Assembly (NCBI GenBank): GCA_014799385.1
Contig: JAAVIC010000006.1
Coordinates: forward strand, 1-52,036
DNA: 52,036 nt
DNA from: Oscillospiraceae bacterium
GTDB taxonomy: Bacteria > Bacillota > Clostridia > Oscillospirales > Ruminococcaceae
Direction of reading: 5' to 3'
Of the stretch, positions 15,216 through 23,129 are shown one piece after another. A model generated the notes under the pieces. That model had not been told where the DNA came from and did no database searches. It worked only from the letters and a program-made list of their open reading frames with translations. The position numbers were made by a program, and so were the translations under genes. Numbering within the stretch: the stretch's first letter is position 1; every line of letters starts with the position of its first letter.

Positions 15216-16532
15216 TTAGGAAGTAAATACGGGTTGATTAACTGTTAATGTCAAGCTTAATGTAAAAATTTCATCTTGCAGTTGAGTGTGCATCGCGCCA
15301 TTATATTTTTTTACTACGCGTTGTATGTTTGACAATCCGAATCCATGTGATTCCTTATCCGATTTTGAGGTGTTCGGCATAACATCAGTTAAATGCACTT
15401 TTTGGATTGTCGGATTTTTTACAATCAGCACGAAAATTCCTTGCTGATAATTCCCAAATACGGAAATTGTATTGTCTCCCGGCAGCTTGCAGCATGCCTC
15501 GGCAGCATTGTTCATTGCGTTTGAAAGAACGATACACAAATCGGAATTGTCTATATTTTCCGGAATGAATCCGTCAAATTTTACGTTTATATTCTCAAAA
15601 GATTCCTGTGTCTCGGTCAGAATAGCGTCCGCGATATAATTACCTGTTTGAAAAAGAAATTCCCCGGACGGCATCATATTAGAAATTCTTTGTAAGTATC
15701 TGTCTGCTTCGCTGTATTTTTCCATTGCTAACAGCGATTCAAGGCATTTTACGTGATTGTTGAAATCGTGTCGAAAGCCGCGTATCTCGGTGTTAAGTTT
15801 TTCTCTTTTTTCGTAATGACGCAGTTGCGAATCGACCTGTTGGCGAAGGATTTGATTAAGGTTATCGGAATATTTTTGATAAACAACGCTGATAAGCAAC
15901 GTAATTATTATAACTGTATTTATTACAGTCAATATAAACATCAATAACCTCACGAAATATATTCCGCCATCGGAATATGATGTGTCATACGACAGCATAG
16001 TTATTACGCCGGATTCTATAAACAGCGATAATAGCATAAAAATATAAACATGCTTTGGAATTATATTCAATATATTTTTCAACTTCTTATTTTGTGCTTT
16101 AACCTTACAATAAATAATTAAAGCAATTATCATTATTACAGAAACAACAATAAGCCGGCATGCCGCGCGAACACACATTGATTCAGTTATATGCATTGGT
16201 AAAGCAGCATATGTAACAGAGTATATTAAGGCGCAGAATTCCTGGACAATTAGTATTGCTAATGCGTCTGAAAATTTATAGTTCGTCCTTGAAAACCACA
16301 TAAGGAAGCATGATGAAAATCCACTTGTAAACGCGAAAAACAGTTTTATAGTTGTTGGAGATGTGTCATAGTAAAATTCAGAAGCAAACCCAAATACTGC
16401 AGTAATCAAAATTGCGATAATAAATTTTGATTTTATTGTTTTCTCTTCCGAAACGATATTCAATATAATTGCCTCAATGCATAATACCAAAGTAGCGGAA
16501 GCGGAATCCAACAGAGCAGATAAAACATTCAT
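15216..16532 (-). CDS. GHKL sensor histidine kinase (AgrC-like)
   Basis: 438 residues: six or seven N-terminal transmembrane helices (1-215), a coiled linker, then a GHKL kinase part. The H-box is EIRGFRHDFNNHVKCLESLL, the N-box VLSNAMNNAAEACCKL, and the G-box HGFGLSNIQRVVKKYNG. Polytopic sensors with RHDxxNH H-boxes are the peptide-pheromone receptor class (AgrC, BlpH, VirS-like). The gene starts one base after the stop of the LytTR regulator, so they form one operon. The input is presumably extracellular; the 14-residue peptide ORF divergent from this operon is a candidate ligand. Confidence 0.88.
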   Translation of the reverse strand: MNVLSALLDSASATLVLCIEAIILNIVSEEKTIKSKFIIAILITAVFGFASEFYYDTSPTTIKLFFAFTSGFSSCFLMWFSRTNYKFSDALAILIVQEFCALIYSVTYAALPMHITESMCVRAACRLIVVSVIMIIALIIYCKVKAQNKKLKNILNIIPKHVYIFMLLSLFIESGVITMLSYDTSYSDGGIYFVRLLMFILTVINTVIIITLLISVVYQKYSDNLNQILRQQVDSQLRHYEKREKLNTEIRGFRHDFNNHVKCLESLLAMEKYSEADRYLQRISNMMPSGEFLFQTGNYIADAILTETQESFENINVKFDGFIPENIDNSDLCIVLSNAMNNAAEACCKLPGDNTISVFGNYQQGIFVLIVKNPTIQKVHLTDVMPNTSKSDKESHGFGLSNIQRVVKKYNGAMHTQLQDEIFTLSLTLTVNQPVFTS

Positions 16533-17243
16533 TTATATTCTCTCCATATTATATTTCAAAACATATTCATTAAAAGCATTTCTGAATTTCGTAAGATAGT
16601 TTCGACTAATAAAAGCCGATTTTCCGTTGTCAAGCATGACTTCCGTGTTGCTGAAGGTTCTGATATGAGCAAAAGAAACAATATACGCTTTGTGGCATCT
16701 GAAAAAATTTTCGTTCGGTAACTGATGTTCAATTTCTTTTATATTCTTGGAAATATTTGTTATGCCGTGTGTTGTATATATCAGCGAATGCCTTCCATCG
16801 GATTCGCAAAGGATTATCTCCGACATCCTTATGCTTGTTGTTTCTGTGCGGGATTTAATAACCAGATAATCATCGCTTTCCATGCGTTTTCTTATCAAGT
16901 CCAACGTTTGAAACAGCTTTTCTTTATCAATGGGTTTAACAAGAAATCTGAATGCGTCAACTTCAAAAGCATCTATCGCGACGTTGGGAAACGAACTGAT
17001 AAAAACAATCGTGCTGTTATTATTCACTTTCCTTATTTGTCTGGATACTTCGATTCCATTAAGACCATCCATCTGATAATCCATAAAAATTATATCATAG
17101 CTCTTCGGATTTTCCATCAGTTCAGCACCGTTCGAAAATACGGATAAATAATAATCAATATGCCTTTGGTTAAAATACTCAAACAGAAGTTGTTTGAGCG
17201 AATCGATCCAGTTCTGCTCATCTTCGCATATGGCAATTTTCAC
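16533..17243 (-). CDS. LytTR-family response regulator (AgrA-like)
   Basis: 236 residues from GTG 17243 (SD AAAGGATG). Receiver domain 1-120: acidic pocket CEDE, phospho-acceptor Asp in IIFMDYQMDGLNGIEV, Lys in FRFLVKPI. LytTR DNA-binding domain about 130-230, with HKAYIVSFAHIRTF and FISRNYLTKFRNAF. LytTR proteins bind direct repeats spaced about two helical turns. Exactly such a repeat lies upstream (17325-17363) and again at 18058-18096. Partner of the adjacent kinase. Confidence 0.9.
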   Translation of the reverse strand: MKIAICEDEQNWIDSLKQLLFEYFNQRHIDYYLSVFSNGAELMENPKSYDIIFMDYQMDGLNGIEVSRQIRKVNNNSTIVFISSFPNVAIDAFEVDAFRFLVKPIDKEKLFQTLDLIRKRMESDDYLVIKSRTETTSIRMSEIILCESDGRHSLIYTTHGITNISKNIKEIEHQLPNENFFRCHKAYIVSFAHIRTFSNTEVMLDNGKSAFISRNYLTKFRNAFNEYVLKYNMERI

Positions 17244-17324
17244 AATTGGTCACATCCTTTGAATTATTCCCAAGTTTATACTATATTAATTATACATCAT
17301 TACACTCAAAAAATCAACCCTGTT

Positions 17325-17363
17325 TTACCTCTTTTCCGCTAAATGCTACACGTCTTCCGTTAT
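17325..17363 (+). promoter_or_regulatory. AgrA-like operator, copy 1, with peptide promoter
   Basis: 39 bp repeated at 18058-18096 with one mismatch. It contains a direct repeat TTTTCCGCTA (17332-17341) and TCTTCCGTTA (17353-17362) at a 21-bp period, the geometry used by AgrA-type LytTR dimers. A -10 (TATGAT, 17385-17390) lies 22 bp downstream and there is no -35 consensus, typical of an activated promoter. It drives the peptide ORF at 17430, and it also lies upstream of the divergent kinase/regulator operon. Confidence 0.75.
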
Positions 17364-17429
17364 CTATTGAGATGGTGCGGGTTATATGATAAGATCAAAG
17401 CATAAGATTCAGGAAGGAGTGTGGGAATA

Positions 17430-17474
17430 ATGAAGTTTTGGGATTTTATTGCTAGACTGTTTGGAGGGTTCTGA
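17430..17474 (+). CDS. 14-residue peptide ORF, candidate signal peptide
   Basis: ATG 17430 with a strong SD (GGAAGGAG): MKFWDFIARLFGGF then TGA. It is amphipathic and aromatic. It is the first gene after the AgrA-like operator. Its codons GGA-GGG form the SD of the next gene (ATG 17479), so translation is coupled. It has no double-glycine leader and no AgrD-like length. It could be a leaderless pheromone, a PSM-like peptide or a leader peptide for the downstream gene. Its coding status rests on SD, position and the matching ORF at the second operator. Confidence 0.55.
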   Translation: MKFWDFIARLFGGF

Positions 17475-17478
17475 TTAA

Positions 17479-17943
17479 ATGGCAATTCTGGAACACCAGC
17501 ATATCGAGTTTGAGAATGTTCTGTCCTACAAAACCAGGGTTGATGTAAATCGTCTTGAGAAACTTCTCGCCTACGTCAAACGTAATACAGACGCTCTTGG
17601 ATTAGAGGTCTGCGGAAGCATTATTTTTACGGTGAACGAGGTGGTACAGCTCCCCGACAGACAGATTTTGGGGATAGAGATACTCGTTCCCGTGAATAGG
17701 GCATTTGAAAGCTGCGAACAGTACGTTTACAAGCCTAAGTTTAGGCTTGTAAATGCTGTTTCGGTTCGTTTTGACAACATTTGTTCCTTTAGCGAAGCAA
17801 ACGATCAGCTCAACCGATATCTGAAACAAAACCACTTTAATGCTGCAAGCAAAATTTATTACATCATTGATTCCGGTTGTGAACAGCAACAAATCTCTTT
17901 ATCTAATAATGCGCTTGTAAGTGTTAACGATAACATAATTTAA
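17479..17943 (+). CDS. DUF5085-like protein
   Basis: 154 residues, MAILEHQHIEFENVLSYKTRVD..., soluble, alternating beta and helix with two halves, reminiscent of the GyrI/effector-binding fold. I recall DUF5085 for this type, at moderate confidence. It has one Cys in GLEVCGSIIFTVNEVVQL and others near ESCEQY. It is translationally coupled to the 14-residue peptide ORF and ends in a terminator, so the peptide and this protein are one LytTR-controlled transcript. Peptide processing, export or binding are possible, unproven roles. Confidence 0.7.
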   Translation: MAILEHQHIEFENVLSYKTRVDVNRLEKLLAYVKRNTDALGLEVCGSIIFTVNEVVQLPDRQILGIEILVPVNRAFESCEQYVYKPKFRLVNAVSVRFDNICSFSEANDQLNRYLKQNHFNAASKIYYIIDSGCEQQQISLSNNALVSVNDNII

Positions 17944-17948
17944 GTTTT

Positions 17949-17973
17949 GACCCGCTTGCGCGGGTCGATTTTT
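17949..17973 (+). terminator. Terminator after the DUF5085-like gene
   Basis: GACCCGC (17949-17955) / GCGGGTC (17960-17966), then GATTTTT. Confidence 0.75.
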
Positions 17974-18057
17974 CATATATTTCTATAAAGCAGGGCTACT
18001 TTAGTTGATTGTTTTCGGCGGAAGCATATTTCGCTCTTTGCCTCTTTTGTGAATAAA

Positions 18058-18096
18058 TTACCTGTTTTCCGCTAAATGCTACACGTCTTCCGTTAT
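18058..18096 (+). promoter_or_regulatory. AgrA-like operator, copy 2
   Basis: Same 39 bp as 17325-17363 (one mismatch), with the two TTCCG half-sites 21 bp apart. TATGTC/CATAAT at 18118-18128 is the -10 region, at the same distance as in copy 1. It controls the second peptide ORF and the second LytTR regulator. Confidence 0.75.
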
Positions 18097-18157
18097 GGGT
18101 TGAAATTTTCGGGAGAATATGTCATAATAATTGTGAAAATTTTTGGGGGTAGCATAT

Positions 18158-18202
18158 ATGCTTACATTTTTTACCAAAAACGTGAGAGAAGCAGCAATAT
18201 AA
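18158..18202 (+). CDS. Second 14-residue peptide ORF
   Basis: ATG 18158 with SD GGGGG 8 nt upstream: MLTFFTKNVREAAI then TAA. Same length and same place (first ORF after the operator) as the peptide at 17430, but unrelated in sequence. The second LytTR gene starts 48 bp later. It could be a pheromone, a leader peptide, or chance; the strong SD and parallel layout argue for translation. Confidence 0.4.
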   Translation: MLTFFTKNVREAAI

Positions 18203-18249
18203 ACGTTATAGTTGAGAGAATAAAAAACAAAAAGGGGCTGATATATTTG

Positions 18250-18975
18250 GTGAAGTTTGCAGTATGCGATGATGATTGGAATATGGTGGATTACATTTCA
18301 AACAAGCTGCGTGAGTATTATGCCGAGGAATGTGAAATAAAAAAGTATGAAGACGGAGAATGTTTACTTGCGGACAGTTGTCAAGAGCACTTTGATGCCC
18401 TCTTTTTGGATATAGGTATGTATGGACTGGATGGAATGGAGCTTGCCGGGAAAATACGAGAGAATAATCAATATGTGAAAATTGTATTTGTTACAAACAA
18501 AGAGGAGCTTGCGTATAAAGGATACATATATGGGGCATTCAGATATGTACGGAAAAGCAAATTGGATCAGGACCTGTGTGAAGCGGCAGAAAGCTTGAAG
18601 AAATATTTTGACTCGCTCAATAATTATCTGAATCTTAAAACTCCCACAGGAGAAATTACAAGGGACATACGAAGTATTAAATTTTTCGAGGTTTATGGGC
18701 ATATTGTAACCATAGTGTGTGAAGATGCCCAGATTCAGGTGTGCGGCACAATGAAAGAATTCGATGAGTATCTGAATAAAAAAGGTTTCATACGGATACA
18801 TAAAAGTTATCTTGTAAATTTCAGATATATTAATTCAGTTGAAAAGAATGATGTGACGCTGACATGCGGTAAAAAACTACCTTTAAGCCGCAATAGGGCT
18901 GACGAAGTCAGGAAAAGGCTGGGAGAGTTTTCAAGAGGCATACAAATTGATGATAAAATCAACACTTGCGTTTGA
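18250..18975 (+). CDS. Second LytTR-family response regulator (orphan)
   Basis: 241 residues from GTG 18250 (or TTG 18247, better spaced from AAGGGG). Receiver: CDDD pocket, Asp in ALFLDIGMYGLDGMEL, Lys in FRYVRKS. LytTR domain about 135-235 with HKSYLVNFRYINSVEKND and LPLSRNRADEVRKRL. No kinase gene follows. It lies behind AgrA-like operator copy 2, so it is probably switched on by the first regulator, as the second tier of a cascade. An upstream open extension to 18076 overlaps the operator and is rejected. Confidence 0.85.
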   Translation: MKFAVCDDDWNMVDYISNKLREYYAEECEIKKYEDGECLLADSCQEHFDALFLDIGMYGLDGMELAGKIRENNQYVKIVFVTNKEELAYKGYIYGAFRYVRKSKLDQDLCEAAESLKKYFDSLNNYLNLKTPTGEITRDIRSIKFFEVYGHIVTIVCEDAQIQVCGTMKEFDEYLNKKGFIRIHKSYLVNFRYINSVEKNDVTLTCGKKLPLSRNRADEVRKRLGEFSRGIQIDDKINTCV

Positions 18976-18986
18976 TGAGCAGATAA

Positions 18987-19202
18987 AAGAAAAGCCGCGT
19001 TGACTACATAAAAATCTCGGAAAACGCGTATGTGATATTTACGAAACTGCACGGCTGTTACTGCGGAACTATGTCCGGCAAGGACGGAGAATATGTTGTG
19101 ATGACCGCAAGCGTAGATGAGCCTTTGAGCGAATCCGAAGAGCAGATAATAAAGAATTGGCTTGTTACCGAGAGTGGGCTTGAACGGGGCGGAATTGATA
19201 AT
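18987..19202 (+). pseudogene. Unrecognised gene fragment
   Basis: Open frame without SD or good start: DYIKISENAYVIFTKLHGCYCGTMSG, DGEYVVMTASVDEPLSESEEQIIKNWLV. It reads like real protein with normal codon use but starts at a stop codon and is followed by a terminator, so it looks like the tail of a deleted gene. Confidence 0.4.
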
Positions 19203-19234
19203 CACCACCCCCCCAATAATTTTTTAATTGAAAA

Positions 19235-19271
19235 CTCCCGCGATTCCTTAAAAAGGTCGCGGGAGCTTTTT
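19235..19271 (+). terminator. Terminator
   Basis: CTCCCGCGA (19235-19243) / TCGCGGGAG (19257-19265), then CTTTTTATT. It ends the fragment or regulator transcript. Confidence 0.75.
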
Positions 19272-19534
19272 ATTCAAAACGCACAAATAATACTGTCGAA
19301 ATTTGGCTAACGCACAATCGGACTGTTCACATCAACGACCGCAAAGCAGCCGCCTACGATAAGAAGGGAGCAGACAAGGTATAATTTCAAAAAAACCGCC
19401 GATTATAATCACGGCGAATATTGTATCTATCGGGTGCATACTGTGCCCGATATTTTTCGCTTTTGTGAAAAGCTTTTGTGAAAAATGCACAAAACGCTTA
19501 ATTGCGAATTGTAAACACTTCCAAAAATACAGGA

Positions 19535-19629
19535 TTTTGAAAGATTTTGAAAGAAAATGGTTGACTTTTGGAACCTGATGTGATATTATATAGTTACAAC
19601 AAGTCAAAACCTTTCAAATTCTTTCAAAA
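19535..19629 (+). promoter_or_regulatory. fru promoter with flanking operator repeats
   Basis: Promoter TTGACT (19561-19566), 17-bp spacer, TATTAT (19584-19589). Upstream are two TTTTGAAAG repeats 10 bp apart (19535, 19545). Downstream are two in the opposite sense, CTTTCAAA (19611) and CTTTCAAAA (19621), also 10 bp apart. The symmetric pairs around the promoter suit a DeoR-type repressor (fruR product) bound on both sides, perhaps with a loop. Confidence 0.75.
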
Positions 19630-19636
19630 GGAAGTG

Positions 19637-20389
19637 ATGGCGTTGCTCACGGAAAAACGATACTCAATTATTCTCGACACGCTCGAACGGCAGCGCAGCG
19701 CAAATCTCGCGGAGCTTTGCGCACTGCTTGGCGCATCGGAGTCCACGGTTCGCAGAGATCTGGCGATACTCGCGGATAACGAAAAGCTGGTCAAAGTTCG
19801 CGGCGGAGCAATGGCGCTTGGAGAGAACTTCACCTCGTTTGAGCATAATGTCGAAGAAAAGTCGAATATGTTTGTAGAGGAGAAAACAGCGATAGCGAAA
19901 TATGCCGCATCGCTTATCGGTGACAGCGATTTCGTCTACATTGATGCCGGGACTACCACGGAAAAAATGATTGACTTCATTCAATCAAAAGCTGTCACGT
20001 TCGTGACAAATGCTTTCATAAATGCCAAACGGCTGGCGCAAAGGGGTTATAAGGTTCTTATCCTCCCTGGCGAGGTCAAGCCCTCTACCGAGGCTATTGT
20101 GGGCACGGAAGCGGTAATGGCACTGTTAAACTACAATTTCACGAAGTGCTTTATCGGAGTGAACGGTATCTCCGCGAAGGGCGGCTTTTCCACTCCCGAC
20201 AAAAACGAAGCAAATGTAAAATCCATGGCGATGAAACGGGGGCGAGAGGTCTTTATTCTCGGAGACCACTCAAAATTCGGCAAAATTTCCGCAATAAAGT
20301 TTGCGGAGCTGAAAACGGCTGAAATCATCACCGACAAAGCTCCCGACAAAAAGTACTTTGCGGAAACTACGGTAAAGGAGGTATTGTGA
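19637..20389 (+). CDS. fruR: DeoR-family repressor of the fructose operon
   Basis: 250 residues from ATG 19637 (SD AAAGGAAG). DeoR HTH at 1-57 (LTEKRYSIILDTLERQRSANLAELCALLGASESTVRRDLAIL), then a sugar-phosphate sensing domain with DSDFVYIDAGTTTEKM and VGTEAVMALLNYNFTKCFIGVNGIS, GDHSKFGK. In this family fructose 1-phosphate usually relieves repression. Its stop overlaps the fruK start (TGATG). Confidence 0.9.
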   Translation: MALLTEKRYSIILDTLERQRSANLAELCALLGASESTVRRDLAILADNEKLVKVRGGAMALGENFTSFEHNVEEKSNMFVEEKTAIAKYAASLIGDSDFVYIDAGTTTEKMIDFIQSKAVTFVTNAFINAKRLAQRGYKVLILPGEVKPSTEAIVGTEAVMALLNYNFTKCFIGVNGISAKGGFSTPDKNEANVKSMAMKRGREVFILGDHSKFGKISAIKFAELKTAEIITDKAPDKKYFAETTVKEVL

Positions 20390-21306
20390 TGGTTTATACG
20401 GTAACATTCAATCCCGCCATAGACTACATTGTCCGCACCGATGAGCTGATAGTCGGCAGAACGAACCGTTCAAGCTCTGAGCAGATGTTTGTCGGCGGCA
20501 AAGGAATAAATGTTTCGGCAGTGTTGGCGGAGCTTGGAATAAAGTCGAAGGCACTCGGTTTTGTGGCGGGCTTTACGGGCAGAGCCATAGAGGACGGCGT
20601 AACGGAAAAGGGCGTTGAAACGGATTTCGTACACCTTGAAAGCGGCTGCTCGCGTATCAACGTAAAAATCAAGTCGGGCGAGGAAACAGAGCTTAACGGG
20701 CAAGGACCTCAAATCCCGGAGGCGGCAATAGAACAGCTTTTCGTCAAGCTCGATGAATTACGGGACGGTGATGTCCTGGTGCTTGCCGGAAGTATCCCCA
20801 ATACGCTCCCGAGCGATATTTACGAAAAGATACTCGCGCGGCTGTCCGACAGGAAAATCAAGACGGTGGTCGACGCGACAAAGGACTTGCTCCTGAACGT
20901 TCTGAAATACAAACCGTTCTTGATAAAGCCAAACAATCACGAGCTTGGGGAGATGTTCGGCGTTGAACTGAAAACCGAAGAGGAAATAATCTTCTACGCG
21001 AAAAAACTCCGCGAAATGGGCGCAGTGAATGTGCTTATCTCTATGGCGGGCGATGGCGCGATACTTGTGGACGAACACGGAGAAATACACAAGTGCGGAG
21101 TGTGCAAGGGCACGGTGAAAAATTCCGTTGGCGCGGGAGATTCGATGGTGGCGGGATTTATCGCGGGTACCACCCGGGCTCCGGGTTTCGAGAACGGCGA
21201 CTATGAATACGCGTTAAAGTTGGGCACGGCAACAGGCGGCGCAACGGCATTCTCGGATGATCTGGCGAAGAAAGACGAAATTTTTGAGCTGTTGAAACAG
21301 CTTTAA
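20389..21306 (+). CDS. fruK: 1-phosphofructokinase
   Basis: 305 residues, PfkB family: N-terminal VTFNPAIDYIV and GGKGINVSAVLAELG (substrate motif), C-terminal NSVGAGDSMVAGFIAG with catalytic Asp. It phosphorylates fructose 1-phosphate to fructose 1,6-bisphosphate with ATP. Start ATG 20389 (GGAGG upstream) overlaps the fruR stop; fruA follows 18 bp later. It appears intact, although the transporter beside it is broken. Confidence 0.95.
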   Translation: MVYTVTFNPAIDYIVRTDELIVGRTNRSSSEQMFVGGKGINVSAVLAELGIKSKALGFVAGFTGRAIEDGVTEKGVETDFVHLESGCSRINVKIKSGEETELNGQGPQIPEAAIEQLFVKLDELRDGDVLVLAGSIPNTLPSDIYEKILARLSDRKIKTVVDATKDLLLNVLKYKPFLIKPNNHELGEMFGVELKTEEEIIFYAKKLREMGAVNVLISMAGDGAILVDEHGEIHKCGVCKGTVKNSVGAGDSMVAGFIAGTTRAPGFENGDYEYALKLGTATGGATAFSDDLAKKDEIFELLKQL

Positions 21307-21324
21307 TGAAACGGGGGTATATTT

Positions 21325-22726
21325 ATGAGAATCACGGATTTACTGAAAAGGGAAAGCATATCGCTGAACGCTTCTCCGAAAGATAAAGCGGAGGCTATTG
21401 ATATGCTGGTTGACTTGCAGGTAAACGGCGGCTGTATCTCCGACAAGGACGAGTACAAAAAGGGAATACTCGCTCGTGAAGAGCACGGTTCTACGGCTGT
21501 CGGCGAGGGTATCGCAATACCGCACGCGAAGAACAAGGGCGTAAAAGCACCGTCGCTTGCGGCAATGACTGTTCCAGCAGGTGTGGATTACGAGGCACTT
21601 GACGATGAGCCGTCAAATCTTCTGTTTATGATCGCGGCTCCCGAGGGCGGCGGAGACGTTCACCTTGACGTTCTCGCAAAGCTGATGACTATACTTATGG
21701 ACGAGGATTTCAGAGCCAAGCTGCTGGCGGCTGAGGATAAGGACGAGTTCTTGAAAATCATTGATGATATGGAAGCGGAGAAGTACCCCGAGGAAACCCC
21801 CCGATGCTCCGAAAACCGACCTTGCGAAACCTCAGGACGGAGCAATAAAAGTTCTGGCGGTTACCGCTTGTCCTACGGGAATAGCTCATACTTATATGGC
21901 TGCGGAGGCTCTCGAAAAAGCGGGCAAGAAACTGCGAACCGAAGCTCCCGTCCTGAGGCGCGCCCGCTATCGTGTCTATCAGAAACGCTATCGCGATAAA
22001 TATACCGCCCGCAACCGTGAACGGCAGCATATTGGAAACGCCGTTCATAAGGTGCTTGTAAATTTTGCGTCCAAAGCTCTCGTTGTCGCCCGAATCCGAT
22101 TCGTTCTTTGCGCCCGCGTGATGATAAACGGGAGCGTCGCCCGATTCGATTTTGTTGATAAGCTCCTCGGGAATCTTGATTCCGTCGGAAACCTTGGTCT
22201 TGATGACCTTTTTGCCGTCAAAACGCGCCATTTCCACGGTTTTGTCCGCCGCAACTATAATTCCGTCACACTCTTCAATTTCCTTTTTGGTAAGGACGTT
22301 CTTCGCGCCGCCCGAACCGTTTGTTTCAACCTTAATCGAAATGCGCATATCGCGGCGGCGGTAATGATAGGCGGTATGGTTCCTCCTATCGCGATAGCTC
22401 TCGCAACTACGTTCTTTAAGAATCGTTGGACAGAGGAAGAGCGCAGAAACGGTTTGGTAAACTATATAATGGGACTCAGCTTCATCACGGAGGGTGCGAT
22501 TCCCTACGCTGCCTCCGACCCTCTCAGAGTCATTCCAGCCTGCGCAATAGGCGCGGCGACTGCGGGCGGACTTTCAATGGCGTTCAACTGCACTCTTATG
22601 GCTCCTCACGGCGGTATCTTCGTAATTGCGGTAGTCGGCAACTGGGGATTTTATCTGCTGTCGCTGGCGATAGGGTCTGTTGTGGGTATGCTGATTCTTG
22701 CACTTCTGAAAAAGAAGAAGTCCTGA
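21325..22726 (+). pseudogene. fruA: Fructose PTS IIABC broken by a frameshift and an inversion-deletion
   Basis: IIA domain 21325-21780 is intact (HGSTAVGEGIAIPHAKNKG with active His). In the IIA-IIB linker a C6 run (21797-21802) shifts the frame. The IIB start then reads KVLAVTACPTGIAHTYMAAEALEKAGKKL with phospho-Cys in ACPTGIAHT. From about 21935 to 22348 the next piece of the same protein lies reversed, readable only on the minus strand (KVETNGSGGAKNVLTKKEIEECDGIIVAADKTVEM, then the first IIC helices up to GAPQDGSFGS). Forward coding resumes with the last part of IIC (AAAVMIGGMVPPIAIALATTFF ... LKKKKS). About 160-170 residues of central IIC are missing. As assembled it cannot make a working transporter. 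Confidence 0.85.
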
Positions 22727-22787
22727 TGAAAAACAATACCGCGCTTGCGGAAAAAATACAGTAATCATTATTTAGGAGGAAATTATT

Positions 22788-23054
22788 ATGGTATCGAAAA
22801 AGGTAACGGTAGTCAACGAGCAAGGTATGCATATGCGTCCGGCGGGTGAGCTTGCAAAGGCTGTCAAGGCGCATCCCGACTGCGAGGTAACTCTCAACGC
22901 AAACGGCAAGACGGTAAAAGCTAAGACTCCCATGCAGATTATGAGCGCTTGCATGAAGAAGGGCTGCGAAGTCGAAATCGTATGCAGCGGCGCAGATGAA
23001 CAGGCGGTTCTTGACGAAATCGCCGCAATGTTCGAGAGCGGATTTGGCGAATGA
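22788..23054 (+). CDS. ptsH: HPr-family phosphocarrier
   Basis: 88 residues, SD TTAGGAGG. Phospho-His in NEQGMHMRPAGELAKA (His15). The regulatory site aligned with Ser46 of Bacillus HPr is Thr-Pro (VKAKTPMQIMSA, Thr47). It carries phosphate from enzyme I to IIA. Located between fruA and ptsI, it may serve the fructose system or be the general HPr. Just upstream (22726-22764) is a 12-codon ORF (MKNNTALAEKIQ) that looks like a truncated gene start. Confidence 0.92.
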   Translation: MVSKKVTVVNEQGMHMRPAGELAKAVKAHPDCEVTLNANGKTVKAKTPMQIMSACMKKGCEVEIVCSGADEQAVLDEIAAMFESGFGE

Positions 23055-23074
23055 TTTTAGGAACGCGTTCTACG

Positions 23075-23103
23075 CAGTGCCGCCGACTTATGCGGCGGCA
23101 CTG
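23075..23103 (+). promoter_or_regulatory. Strong hairpin between ptsH and ptsI
   Basis: 11-bp perfect stem CAGTGCCGCCG (23075-23085) / CGGCGGCACTG (23093-23103), no T run. More likely an mRNA processing or stabilising hairpin, or an attenuator setting a higher HPr to enzyme I ratio, than a full terminator. Confidence 0.55.
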
Positions 23104-23129
23104 TGACTATTCCGATAAGTGGTGAGAGT

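Noticed and set aside
17332-18096. attachment sites formed by the 39-bp direct repeats
   Set aside because: The repeats contain paired TTCCG half-sites and sit at the same distance from -10 boxes; nothing between them resembles an element with its own recombinase.
21935-22348. fruA segment as a programmed invertible switch
   Set aside because: No inverted repeats longer than about 4 bp flank it, no invertase is near, and a large piece is deleted, so flipping back would not restore the gene.
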